Source: Brasenia schreberi (taxonomy: Eukaryota > Streptophyta > Magnoliopsida > Nymphaeales > Cabombaceae). Taken from it: a stretch of 64,000 bases of DNA. The stretch is taken from the NCBI GenBank assembly GCA_036023115.1, contig JAYKKT010000059.1, forward strand, positions 1,206,501 to 1,270,500. The letters are read 5' to 3'. The position numbers and the translations under genes were made by a program. Within the stretch, counting starts at the first letter, position 1, and each line of letters starts with the position of its first letter. Shown here one piece after another: positions 36,801 to 51,800 of this stretch. The notes beneath the pieces were generated by a model. The model was given only the letters and a program-made list of their open reading frames with translations, was not told where the DNA came from and searched no databases.

Positions 36801-39800
36801 TTTATTCTCTTCTTTTCTTTGTGGCTTTGGGGGATCAGAGATGGGGCAGCTTTTAAGAACGCAGAGGTTCATAAATATAAACAGCATTCATCTGAGAAAT
36901 GCTTGACTGCAAAAGGATTAAAAGAATGGAGCTCCTTGAAGAAACAGATGAAATGATATTCAGAATAAGAATTCAACAAGACATACGTAGAACAATACCA
37001 TGTCATGTTTGAAGAGCATCCCAAGAAGTGCATTTATCTGCATATTAAATATCCCATCACCTACTCCCCATATGGCTGCCATAATAAATGGATATAAGAT
37101 CCCAGATACTCCAGAGGTTATGCTGTGCATTTCGAGAAAAGTTGCAATACAGTCAATTAATTCAAGTTAATAAGTTTACTGAATATGCATGATGATGAGT
37201 AACCAAATGAGACTAGACTGCAACAAAAAGTAGCCAATAGCACATATCAGAGGGGAAAACCTGTACTGTAGCAGCATCCAGAGGATTGTAATGATTTGAA
37301 GGAAAACTCCAGCAGAAATTATTAGAGTAATAGAAATGAGGCTTGATGCAAGCCTTCCCACAACCACTGAAAACTGGAAAAGAGAACCAATTATAAGCAG
37401 TCCAATCTATTTAGATTACCAAACTTTGTCAGTTTGTCCCAAAACAACAAGCCTAATCCATTTTAGTCCTAAGGTGTCCAGAAGATGAATTCCAAAGTGC
37501 CATGAAATCATATGATTGATGCCATGTAAGTTGAACAAGAGTTACAAATGAAAACTACAAATCTGGCCTCCTACATTTTACTGTTACCAGAAAAACGTAA
37601 AAAGACAACAGCTGCCGGTAGCCACTAGTCAAATCTATTAATCCACCTAACATATTTTGAGGTGATGCAGACTTGTTTTGACAGGTCTTTACCTCTAGTT
37701 AATTCCAGACTAGGATCAACATATTTGAGGTGTAACCAAGCCCCACACGTTCCTGTCCTGAACTAAGAGAAATAAGAATACAATGTGCTTGTGTGCGTGA
37801 GAGAGAGAGAGAGGTGCCTCATATTAATGCAATACCTTTCCCATACTTAGCGGTGTTGGATGCATGTGTTCTTAATCCCTACTATGTTTTATCTTGAGGT
37901 GCTTCATCTCAATGAAGTCTTGACAAGAATAACTAGGATTCCCCCTGCAAAGGAAGACCTCATGCCAAATACTGTGGTTGGAATAAACTAGCAGGTGGAA
38001 AGTGCAAGCTTCCTGATACCCCTTCCTTGGTCACTGATGAGGTCCCCTAAATTTACTGCCAGCCTTGCAGGAAAGGACCAATCAAACAAATAAAACTCAT
38101 GGCATTCTTCATCTTGAACTCCTTAAGCCAAATAACCCAAGGCACCCATAGAAAACTCTTCAAGGTTCCTTCTATAGTAGCATGACAGTAGAATTTGAGT
38201 TGGGTAAACAAACATTACGTTTTTTTCATGACAACCCATGATCCATCTACAAACCATGACCTAATACGACCCAAACCAGGAAATTCAGATTGAAGAAAAT
38301 GGGCAGAAACCCACTACACATTGCTTGACCATGAGCTTCCTGAACTTGCACAGGAAGCACTCATCTTCAGCTTTGACTTTCACAAGTAAAAGCAAACATA
38401 AAAACCAATGAGCTGCGATTCTTCAGCTCATCTGAAAGTGTTTGACCTCAAAACCTATGGTTTCAGATCACATGTGGACAATTATGGCCTCAAAGCACAG
38501 GTTCGCAATAAAAAAAACAAGCATACCCCAAGATGGCAACATTTTCCATATCAGCTTCTTTCGTGTTTCTCTGTCATGTCTATAAGTCAACAATGTCATA
38601 GACAACTATTTTTATAATTACAACTTTCCAGTAACACCAACTAATATCCTTGTCCTCCAAAAACATACAAAACTGTCCTGCCTCCCCCTGTCCCGCCTCT
38701 CCTTCTCTCTGCCGCCTCTCCCTCTCGCTACCACCTCCCCATGTCCCGCCCCTCCCTCTCCCGCCACCATGTTAGCGAGTTCCTCCTTTCTCTTAACTTT
38801 CTTCAGTGCCTATATGTTGTATATTGAACCTCCTGCCTGATGAAATCATGAAGTGACCCATGGAAACACTGAAACTGTCCTAACTTTGATGCCGCTAGTA
38901 TCACTAGTACCAAAATCGATTTGCCTATGAAGTTGTGTCACAATGTATTGCTCCTTGATTAAAGAGAAGTTTTCTTCCTCCAATTGTTTGTCTTTCTTAG
39001 ATGGACACTGATCTTCAACATTTAATTAAACAGCGGAAGACACTTCTATGCATTCCACCCTAGTGGATTCTTCAAACCAGTTTGTTAATAGCATGCTAAT
39101 GGTGCAAATATGTAGGTTCTATATAGTGCACTACAATAGCACAGGTGAGATACAGTGCCTGGAATATATGCTTTGTAAAGACTATACATAGAATAGCATT
39201 GTACACAGCATACCACATGTCATGTTTTGTTAAAATCTTCTGGGGATGGGCTATGCAGTGTTGTCTATGGTTTGAATAGGAATGGTTGCTGCCTTTACAA
39301 TTTATAGTTTAGGATTGTCTAATGATACCAATTAATGTTATTTAATGTTTTATTTCTTTTATAAGGTTGGAAAACTCAAGCTGATTAGTTATTGTTATTT
39401 TTTGTAGTGAGTATGGAATCATCAAAAAGTGTAGCTGCTTGTTCTCAAAGTGGTAATGGCAGTGGTAGTTGTGGCACAGACACTAGTAAAACAACTGGTA
39501 TTAGGTTTTCTAATCCAGCATACAACTATAGACCCCCAGCTTCTAAGGATCCAGGATGGAATTGGGGTTTGACAAAATGTAGGACGGATAATATGTCAGT
39601 ATTTTGTACATTATATGGTCATATTTCTACCGGAATAACAACATACAAGGACCATTTAATGGGAAGAAGCGGAAATGTGACAGCTTGTAAGAATGCAACT
39701 GAAGAAATAAAGAAAACAATTTATGATTATGTGCACAGTACATCTAAGAAGAAGGCCAAAAAGATTTCATTTCCATATCAAGGAGAACTTTCTAGTATGT

Positions 39801-42800
39801 AAGGTAACATAGTAGCAGACACCCAATGTTCATCATCTTCATCGTTATTTGGCTCACGACCACCGCTTCCGAAGGGACCCATGGATTCATTTGTGCGTTC
39901 ATCACCAGACTCATTACGACAAGCTACATTGGAAAATCGATATAAAAAAGAAGAAAGAGAATGAGTATGCATATCCATTAGCAAGTGGATGTATCAAAAT
40001 AGAATCTCTTTTAATGTTGTGAGATCCCCTAGCTTTCAAGCGATGGTAAGTGATATAGGGCAGTTTGGACCTAGAATGAAGGCTCAATCATACCATGAAG
40101 TAAGGGAAACATTCTTGGAGAAGGAAGTGGAAAGAGTAAGAGAGTTTACAAATGGATTTGGAGAACACTGGGTTACATATGAATGTTCTATTATGTCAGA
40201 TGGATGGACAGATAGAAAACAGAGAACACTAATAAATTTTTTAGTGCATTGTCCTCAAGGTATAGTTTTTCTTAAGTCTATTGATGCATCCCATGAAGTA
40301 AAGGATGCAAATAAATTGTATACATTGTTAAAAGAAGTGATCTTAGAGGTTGGAGAGAAATGTTGTGCAGGTGGTTACAGATAATGCAGCAAATTATGTT
40401 GCAGTTGGTAGAATGTTGATTTCATTTGTTTTGGACACCATGTGTTCCACACCATATAGATTTTATGCTTGAAGATATTGGAGAGACAAAAAAACTAAAA
40501 GGCATCTTTAGCAGGACAAAGAAGCTAGTGACATTTATGTATACTCATGGTCAGATATTGCATTTTACAGGAGGAAAAGACATACATAGACCGGCTGTGA
40601 CCCGTTTTGCTACTAGATTCTTAACTCTGGACAGCTTGTGGCAGTCAAAAGAAGCTCTAAGGTCGATGGTTATTTCTAAACAATGGGAGAAATGCCCTTT
40701 ATCAGATAGTATTGAAGGAAAGCAATCTAAGGCAATAATTTTACAACTTAGATTTTGGAAGGGCATTAGTTTTTCACTTACAGCAATGGGTCCTTTGGTA
40801 GATGTTTTACGTATGATCGACAGTGATGAGAAACCAGCCATGGGCTACATCTATGAGAAGATGGATCGTGTAAAGGAACAAATAAAGGTACACAAATATT
40901 TCAATTTTATGTGTTATTTGTTAATCTTTACTTATTAATCTAATAATCTTATAAATTAATAACATTTAACTTTTTGTTTTATAGGTTAATATGAAAAACA
41001 AAGAAGAGCAGTATGCTTTTATTTGGGAGATCATAGACAAAAGATGGGACAGGCAAATGCATAAGCCGTTACATGCTGCTGCATTGTATCTGAATCCAGG
41101 GTTATATTATGATTGTGATGGGATAGAATCTAATGTTGAGATTAAAGGTGGTTTGTTTCAAGTTATAAGTATACTTGTACGAAGTAAGGAAGAACAACAA
41201 CAAATCACTCAACAACTTATAAGTTATCGAAGTGCAGCAAGTGGTTTTGGACTAGAATTAGCTATAAGTTTGGGGAAAGCATATGCACCAAGTAATTACT
41301 TCAAGCAACTTTGCTTTCTTAGTTATTTCATTATTAAGATATGATATAGGGGTTTTAAATATGATTAATTTATTATTTACACATGATTTTTAACTTTTTG
41401 TAATAGCTGAATGGTGGATGACCTTTGGTTGTGGATACCCTAAATTGCAAAAATTTGCTATACGAGTTTTGAGCCTTACTTGTAGTGTTACCCCATGTGA
41501 GCGCAACTGGAGTACCTTTGAAATGGTAAGAAATTAAGAATTATGCTTTTTATTTACACTAATTAAATGAAAGTTTTTTATTGAGTTAAGAGCTTACCTA
41601 AATTCTTTCTTATCTTAGATTCATACGAAGAAAAGGAATAGATTATTGCATCAAAAGCTTAACGATTTGACTTTTGTGCAATATAACGAAAAGCTAAGAA
41701 GAATGTACGAAGAGAGGAAATCTAATGGAGCAAATTTTGACCCCATCATGTTGGCATCGGTTGAAGATCATGATGAATATCCTACTGATGATGAGTTCGT
41801 TGGTGACGATGATTCCCTTACATGACGAAATATCGATATGGCATCCGAAGCATCAAGAGTGGGTGTTGTTTATACAAGGTCAAGGAAACGAAAGCGACAA
41901 AGAAGGAAAAGCAAAGAGAAGGATAAGATACCTATGGAAGACGAAGAAGAATTTAATTTTGAAGAAATAGATGAAGAGGAAGAGGAAATAGAAGAATACG
42001 GATCTTTTTCTGAAAATGAGTGAACACGACCTAAACAATTAAGTGTGATTGTAAATTTGTAATTGAATTTTGATGGATGTTATGTACTTTTTGAATTAGC
42101 TTATTGGTCTTTATGTACTTTTGATGGATGCATAGCATTATGTACAATCTTTAAAGATGCTTTCTAAGGCTACTTTCCCAGCTTTATTGCAAATTGTTGT
42201 TCAATGAAATTGTTTGTCTTTGATTAGTGGGTAAGTATGATCAAAATAATGTAATATGTTATCTGCAGTTGCAAGTGATTGTGTTGTTTATAAACTGATG
42301 AGCCCATAACCATTGGAGATACACCTCAGATACACTTTCAGAAGGTATAGGTATCCTGACTCCTGAGATACACTTTCAGATGTTATAGATATTGTCTTTC
42401 CATATGCATAATTATTAGTTCTTGTGCAATAATATATGCAACAGTAGTAGTAGGAACTAGGAAGGAATAAGACAGGATCTTGCTTTCTTGGAAGTACATC
42501 CAATATGAGAGAAGGCTGAGAAGGTCGACATGAATGGAGACTAAGATTCCTTATGTAGCCAGCCCCACTTGTCGTGGGAGAAGGGTTGGTTTTGATTCTG
42601 TTTGGCAACAGGCTTAGTTGGTTATAGCCTTCAATGTAGAGTTTCAATGCTGCCTGTCTGAGAGCGAATCCTGTGTTGGTCTGGTATTTGCAGTTCATTA
42701 TCAGTTGGTCTTACTGTTTGCACCAATAATAAGTAATTGGCAAGTGGGATATGAATTTCATCATGTGATAGTCTTGGTCTAGTTTGACAATGTTGTAGCA

Positions 42801-45800
42801 TATGCAAGTGGAACATTGTGCCTTTGTTCCTTCAATTTAATCCATTTGTATGCGTTGTACAGGTTGATAAATTGAAGATCTTAGCAGAGTCTCTTCCAAA
42901 CTCTACAACCAAGGCAGAAAAACGCATCGTCAATTGGTCAGATATTGCATAGTTCATTTTTCTGAAGCACAATGAAGCGCACATAAACTCATCTTTGTAC
43001 TTCATTTCTGTCAGGTTCACATCATTTTAGACTGTTTTGTGGTCAACAAGATGTCACACGATCCTTGATTGTATTCCTTCTTTTAGTATCAGCATCTTTT
43101 ATTTCCCCCTCTTTTTTCTAGACAATCTGGAATATCCTACAAACTTCTAGCTTGAACTTCATTAACAGTAGTTCTTCCCAACTCCTCCCGTCATTAGATG
43201 AACTCGTTTCCTTTTTCTGTTACTAATATCCGGATTAGTGGCTTGGTGGGGGACTTGTGATGCTTCTTACATGGGATTCTTTAAAGATTAGTTGGATCAC
43301 TTGAGTAGTCCTTTTATGTTAGTAGCAGTCAAGTACAATTTGGTTTTTCCCTCTTACTATTATGGAGTGGAAGGCAGGAAGGGTATGTTCCTTCACTTTG
43401 ATCCTGGAAAAGCACCCTTCTTCTAATAGCATATTAGTAATTCAGTCTGTAGACCACTACTTTTCACTGAAGAAGGATATCACCATTTAGTCCTGATTGT
43501 AAGTGTGGCATGGAATCTGGCCTATTTGCTTATATAGTTGCAGGGACCTTGGCCGCTTAAGCTCCACTAAGCGCAATTGACATAGTGCACTGCTTAATCA
43601 GTACAAGTTTGCATAAAGCTACCCAAGAAATGTGCCAGGTCTTAATAAACAATAGATTTTGTACTTCATTTAGATTTTTCAAACACGAATAAGCAGTGGG
43701 CACTGTTAGCAAAAAAAGAAGATGAATCATTGTGCACCCATGCTTACCAATGTTTCTAATATGGCTTGTAGACACGGATGGATTTGCTGGCATAGAAGTG
43801 GTCATGGGTTTCCAACTCTTCTTTTGTGAAATTTGGTGATTGATGTATTCATTTTGTGGGCCTATAGGGATTTGCTTTTCTGCCTTACAAGCATTTATGG
43901 ATTATTTTTGGTGCTCCACTTTCGTTTTTATCTAAATTTCCCCTTTTGTTGTTGCTTAATCGACTTTCTGTTGCTTCATTGTTATGTATTCATCATATCA
44001 GGCATAAAAAAGAGGAGGCACTTAACTTTCGTGTGGCAAAGGCCAATGAAATTGGTGAAATTGAAAAGGTATCAGCTGGTGGAGCTGTCTTTCTTGACCT
44101 TTCAACTAATGGGTGCAACCAGAGTGGGTTCTCCTAATTTTTTATCATAAATGTTTCAAGTTTTTGTCAAAGGCTTTATGTTACTTCATATTACGAAGTA
44201 AACAACTATCTGATACACACACATGTTTGTGTTTGTATTTGATGTTATTGTTAAAATGTAATAGGATGGGCCACTAGGGCCCATGTTTGTGTGCTGGATA
44301 ACTAGGGCCATCAAGGCCCTGGCCATCCCCAGCTAGCCGTTGGGGGTCTTCCTGATCCCCAACGGCTGGCTGATTCCCTACTCCCCAACAACTGCTTGAT
44401 TCCTGCTTCCCTTTCTTCACCATAAATCTGTATATTTGCTCTATAAATAGAGCCTCTTACCTCTTAATAAAAGATATTGTTTTGCAGAACTTTGACCCTT
44501 TAATTGTTTGTTATTCGACTTGTATTAAGCATTGAAAGCAGAAAAAAAGGCAAAAGAAGATCAGAAACTCCTATCACCAACATGTTCAACAGTTCAAATA
44601 ATGAGAGATTAAGGCAATAGCACCTTGACAGAGACATATCAAAGGCACACTAGATTCTCGGATGTTCCTGAATTTGTTGGATAGCATATGGAATGCACCG
44701 TTCTGGGGTAATAACTTGGCTAACCGCTATTGATAACATAGCTCAATAGCGCTATATCCCTGCTATATCTGCTATATCCCTGCTACCGCTAACCGCTATT
44801 GATAACATAGCTCAAAAGGCCTCTTGCTTTGAAGGAAAAGGAAAGGTCAAAAGTGCCTTTTAAAAGGGTATAGTGTGGAATTTTAATTTATAAAGAAACA
44901 ATGACTTCTTTACCCGAAAAAGAAACAGTTTATTTTAAAAACTACCATCTCTTTTAAGGCTAATTAAGACATTTCTGCAAGTTTCATGCATCTAATATTA
45001 GACTGAAATGGTCTAGTATCAGATAAAACCCACATATAGCAGGAAAAAGGAAACTTAAATGGAGGTGTTCTAAGATTCTAGGAATCCAAATTATCAAAAC
45101 AACCAGGAAAACTGACAGAAACCAATCATCAAAACAGTCCACCATAAACTTGCCAAGACAGTTCTATGAACTTGTCCAAAGAACCGGCCATCATCTCCAA
45201 TCATACTTACAATTGCATCGCATGCCCCATATAATGCCATTGTACCTCCCACGCCAGAGATGCCAAGTGCAGGTGTTACTACATACTTGGTGAATTCAGC
45301 CCTAGAGTTGAGAATATGTAAATTAAAAACCTTAAAAGGAAGAAATTTATTAAGGCTAGTCTATACTGTTTGTAACACCGTATATATCCAAACCACTTAA
45401 AGGAAGGGCTTTCTCAACCATAGACGCCACCTACCATACAAATGCTCGCTGTAGGCCGGAATATGCAAGAAGAGGAATCAGCAAAAGCATTCTTTTGCAT
45501 AGAAGAGGAGCCAGAACTGTACGCATTGATCCTAAAAGTGCATGGCCTTTAGAAAGGCTTGTAGCATTCTCTCTTTTGATATCATGTCTACTTAGAAAAC
45601 ACATTAGTATGGTTCCAACTGTCATGCTCCCAAGAAAAACAACAAACAACAAAGTTGTGCCACTGATATGTCCACCATCCTACATACAACACCAATGAAT
45701 TATTAAACATCACCATGAACAGGGACTTCTGGAATAAGAAAAAGGAAAAAGAGAAGCAATGCACATATCTCATAGTGATACATATACATATATATATATG

Positions 45801-48800
45801 TATATGTATATGTATATGTCAAAATCAGATGTTCAGCATTACATCTAATAGTATCTGAATTCACACTGAGGCAATGTTATTTTGGCCCCAAATTAGAATT
45901 GGGTCCTCAAGCCTTCAAAACCCCATTTAAAATTTGGCCAAAATTCTCGTGGGCATGCAAAAAGACTTTTGCATGGGAGAGAACAAAACAAGAATTTTCC
46001 TCTCAGAGAGCAACACGAGATCAAAAATGCTGCAGAGGTACATGTATCAAGAAGCCTGAGGCTAAGAAACAGTACATAAAATAATATCAAATATACTAAG
46101 AACGTATAGAAGTTTCATTCAATATAAAAGAAAAGATTAGATAACACCCAAACAATTGTAAGTTTGATGAAGATCCACAGCCACCATAAGAAATGATGAA
46201 GTGATGCAAGTGGAACGAATTAGAGGCAGTAAGAGATGATCATGGAGAAACATTACTTGTAAAGCATCATACCCTGTCAAGCCAAGATATTCTTGATAAT
46301 ATAAAACCGTACATTATATGTTTTATATTTCTCCGTGTGATTTGAGATAGGCAAGTCCAAATTGCAGCAGACTGCAGCAAACGAGCAAAGCTGAATCCTG
46401 AGATCTTTGACACTAGCAACATGGTGAGTGTTTTGATCAAAAAAGATATTTGACTTTGCGAGTTCTCTACAGCTAAAAGCAGGTTAGCAACCACCCCACC
46501 ACAGACTTAGGTTAGAGGTTGTTGGTTATGGCATGGCATGGCATGGCATGGCATGGCATGGCATGGCATGGCTGATGTTTTTCATACATTAATCAACACT
46601 ATCGCTTTGTGTATTTAGTTCGGAGACAATTAGCTGATCTTCATTGACCTCTTTGGTGTGCTCCACACACATCATATATGAAGCACATAGAGAACCTCAA
46701 GCGCATTTCATATAAATTCTCAGGTGGTACTTTTTACAATTGGTTGAGGTCATGAAAATGCTTTCACTATCACCTATCCAAATATTAAGATTCATATCTT
46801 ATTGCAACTTGCTTGATTTTCTTGGTATTTGGCATGCAGTCTTTCGCTGAGTTTTGGGCAGTTAATCATCAATATGTGTAAAAGATGTCAGTGACAAAAA
46901 TGAAGATGATGAGATGGATGTTGCTACAACCTTACCAGTAATGAGGTTATTAGAGACAAATATTGGGAGCGGCACCAATAAATGATAAAATAAGGAAAAT
47001 CATTTTAAATGGTTTAGACACATCACACATGGAAAGGTGACTAAAGAAAGTTATGATAAAAAGGTATGGGAAATTAAATGGTCAAAATATTAAAAGAGGA
47101 AGAGGAAGAGTATAGAAGTTCTGAAAGGAAACGATCTAGCTTTTATTAAGTTATTCGTTAGCATGGTAAAGGGTCGAGCTCTATGGAAACCAAGAATCCA
47201 TGTAGCCGACCCCGTCTAATAAGTGGAAAGGTTTTGTTGTCGTTGATGTTGTCACGCAACCTTTCGTAGAAATCTACTTTCACAGGTGCTTTATATTGCC
47301 ATCTTTTCGGCCATAGCTTTCTGTCACCAAATTTTCATGGAATCACTAGTGTGTCTTTCGTATGACCGTTTGAGCTGTCCCCCGGCATTCTTGATGTTGC
47401 CTTAATTTGTCAACCGATTTTCAATGTATTGATGGTTGCCTTTATTTGTATGTAAGCTCATATGTCATATATTGGAATAATTTCTTCATGTTCGGTGCTG
47501 CATTGATTTGTGTGACACCTTTCTACTCGATAGGTACAGGTTTGTCTCTTTTTTTATTTTTTTATTACATGGTATTACTATACTAGCACAGCTGCAGTTG
47601 GAGCACAACACTCCACAACTTTCTTGCAAATTTGGGTCATCCATGCATAGAAGATATTGACAATACATACAAGAGTACTTCAAAAAGAATCTTTGATTTG
47701 TGCTGTTTGTCATTTGAGTACTAGTTGGCAAGTTGTTTCACCAAAGCTCCTCTTCTTCCTTTGACTTTTTTTAAGACAAATTTCTGTTATATCTACTGCA
47801 AGCTTGAGGGAAGTGTTAGAATGTACAAAAAACCACGATAGTAGAAACTTATATAGTTGGAATGTAAATACATTTTAGTACTTGGGTTAATTACAGGACA
47901 GTGTTAGGTCAGTTTTATATTTTTCTAATTGTTTGTATTTTGGTCCAGTCAGTTAACAGCTAGAGCTAGCTAACGGCTAGTTTTACTAGCTCTTGGAGAG
48001 CTTTAACGGCTATCAGAGTAGCTGTTACTCTAACTGCTAGAACAATTCTCTCTTTGCATAAATAGAGCATATTTCCTTTCATTTGGGCATGGCTATCCAA
48101 GCCATATTCCTACATGCTTTAATATAATAAAACAATATCTTCATACCTTGATGTTGTGCATTTGATAATGAGTTTAAAGTGCTTGAGAAATCATTCGGAA
48201 GGTTCTCTTTTTAGGCAAACTGTGGTTATGCCACTTGGAGGATCTTTATGCAACTAATACTCTGTACATACACACACATACTATGATCTAATCTATTTAC
48301 TCTTTCTCCGTGTAGAGTTTTCCATGCATGGTTTTCCCTAGATTGTGAGGTTAGTTTTTCCTTGTCTTCTCGTTGTGCTTCCTATTTCTTTTTATTATCC
48401 TTTTTGTGCTTTAGTTGCGGAGCTAGCTTTTAAGGTACAAAATAGCTACTTCAACTACACTAGCTCGTTTTTTATCTATCTAGAAGTAATCAATGACAAC
48501 GTACATGTAGCAAATCTGGACCACATCTACCTTTAAATAATATTTCATTTGTTGATTTGCTTAGTGAAGATGGATAACTTTTTATCGATGATTTACTAAA
48601 CTCAAATAATTATTTTTAAAATTAACTAGCAAATCAATGGGTGGTTTCAACAGGAAACCAGTTTATATTACTTCAATCAGTTGCATACACTTAAAAGGAA
48701 GAAAAAAAGAATAAGAACACAATGTAGAATGAACTTAGCTTCCCACCCTCAAAGGTCGCTTTACCTTACATCTAAATCTTAACCAAAAATTAACTATTTA

Positions 48801-51800
48801 AAGGCGCAAGCTGGATATAGACAAATTAGCATCAAACAAACAAAGGACTTCTACATATGAGCACATGGAGAAGAGGGAGATTAATAAAAAATAGAAATCA
48901 CTGTCTCTAGTCACATATCAAATACAATTATCCTTGAAGCCATTGTCATAAAGATAAGCACATGAGGGAGAGAGGGAGAGAGAGAGAGAGAGCTTTTGCA
49001 CATATTTAAGTTCATCATGATATGCCACAGAAAGCAAATTTGAAAAATGACCCGGTGATTGCTGATTTCATATATTAAAATAGTGCAAGCATTTACTGTC
49101 ATTTTATGGAGTGACAAACGCAAACATGAGATACACTCCCTGGACTGCAGTCTTATAAAATATTTCTTTTATAAAAACCCAAAAGCAAAACCGTGTGTAT
49201 CCAAATCCAATGTGTGGCTGTCTCCTACACGGATTTGTAGTTAACATGGAGCTCAATCCTATGTCATATTCACATTTAACTCCAGAAAAGAAAAGTTCAT
49301 TTTATTGTTTCCTTCCAACCTCCTTTAAAGTGTTCATTATCTAATTTCTTACACCACCTTATCAGAGCTCCATCTTGTCACCTCCCTAAATGTCCATATT
49401 ATGTGGAAGTTTTTCTATTACTTTTACCACTAACATGACCCTCATTGTGACCGTGTGATGCTAAAAGAAAATATTTTAAAATTTGTGCTGATAGATTAAC
49501 ATGAAAGACATGAAAGGGAAGAAGAAACACAAATTCTGTAAAGCTTTTCACCATGTAGCGCATCATGACTGCCAGTTGTATCCTTAGCAACTCTCATTAG
49601 TTATTAATTTTGAAGATGACATTGTTTCAACTTTTAAACATGGACTAATGCTCTGTGCCAACGATTCTCTTCCTTAGCAAAAGATAGTGTAACTTCAATA
49701 GAATTACCTTCTTAAATTGGACATAAACAAATAAATAAATAAGGACACGTCTACACCATTTGACGATTCAATATGGTTGAGGTCACAGCATCTTTTTCTT
49801 GTATTGTAATTAACCTCTTTACATGATAATGAACAAGAAGTAAAATATATCCATGTCAAGAGTTACTTTATTGTGAAAATAGAACAGAACTTACATGATA
49901 ACAAAGAATGGCTCTTATAACAAGTTGTTCAACAAATGTAGGCACTCACCTTTTTATTTTTCAAAAGTATGAAGGAGAGCAAATTGCCTATCACCTGAAA
50001 ATTTGCATTGTGTCAAATAGGTACATTATAAGCTCAAAAATCTAATCAATGTATATTTAGATATCTGCAGTCTGATAAGATGTCACATTGGTCCCGAGGG
50101 CCTGGCCAAATGGCCCCTGGTGCCAGGCCACCAGGGCCAAGGTGCCAAGCCCCAACAGCTAGTCCAGCTAGCCGTTGGAGGCTGGCTGGGTGCTGCTCTC
50201 ACTCTCTCTTATCTCCCTTCTTCCTATATAAACTCTCCTATGTACACTCTTTAAGATACACTTTTAACTAGCTGATTAATAAGATTGATTTTCGTTACTT
50301 TTGATGTGCCTTCGCTGCACTTTGAATGAGACTAGCCTTTTCTAAGGCCTTGTGATAGTCATGTTGTATTGATATTTATTCATCGTTCTTCCGCTAATAT
50401 ATTGAAGCATCGTCTTCGTTACAATTAATAAGATTGATTTTTATTACTTTTGATGTACCTTCGTTTCACTTGAATGAGATTATAGCCTTTTCTAAGGCTT
50501 TGTGATAGTCACGTTGTGGTGATATTTATTCATTAATCTTCCGCTATTACATTGAAGCATCGTCTTCATTACACAGTCACCCACTAGATGCATATTCTAG
50601 CCACAATTGCACAAAAAAATATCAGGAGGTATAAAGAATTATAGACAGTGAAAGTTAAGTGCCAATGAATGCAAGTAAAACCTGTGTGCTTGAAAAGATC
50701 CCCCAGAACTCCCCATTGAAGTGCCCAATAATGGTTCCTTCATGTAATTGGCATTCATTTGCATGGCTACAAGCAGCAGATGTGAGATATGTTCCCTGTT
50801 GTAAGATGGAGAAGCAAAATTTACTTTTCTTTTACTTGTTATAGACATCATCAGAAAGGAAACTTGTGAAATGGTACCTGTCCAACCCAAATGATGGATG
50901 CCGCGAACCCAAGGTATAGAGAAGCTGGAATCATTGTATACCTACATTCAGAGATACCATTCAGTTTCACACAACAGTCTCAACTCTCATGGATTACAAC
51001 AGAAAGAATTAAAGCATCAGATTATCCCGAGAAGCTTTCTGAATGAGAATTAAAGATGCCCCACTCAACCAAGGATCTATCACATATTACAGGTCAGGTA
51101 TATGCAGCAGAAAGAAAAAAATTGCTTTTGAATGCTGCCTAGAAGCTTAGTTAACTTGTTAGTACAGAAGGATAGTATCAATAAATTATTTTACTAGAGC
51201 TCTTGAAAACGTCGCTTTAAGCTTGCCATGTTCTTAGGACTTTTCCCAATTTAGCCTTTCACACGTTCACAGCAACTCGCTTCTACAAATATGGCAACCA
51301 GCACAAGTATAAAGTGAATATAGAATAGCATATGTACACAATTGCATCTGTACAACATAATAATGGCTTGCCTATCTTCAAACTAGTTGTGGTGAATATT
51401 AAATGAATAAAACAAGAAGGAAATGTCCTCAATGCCCTTAACAAGTGATAGCATTTTCGAGAAATCACGACAAGGCATTAATTTTGAAGGGAAAAGTCAC
51501 AAGCACTGTTTTGAATTGGATATTTGAAGTTATCTTTAAGGAAAATATGTGAAACTTTAGAGGCTTATAAGAAAGCAAAGAAGGAACCGAAAAAAGGCCA
51601 TCAGTGAAGCAAAAGCTGAAATTTGAGAGGATTTATATAAAAAACTCAACTCAAAAGAGGGTGAAAGAGATATTTTTATGATAGATAGGGCTATAGATAA
51701 GAAAACTAAGGATCTTAATTATGTTAGATGCATCAAAGACGAGGATGAAAAAATTCTAGTGGTAAATGATGATATAAAAAATAGATGGAAAACTATTTTT

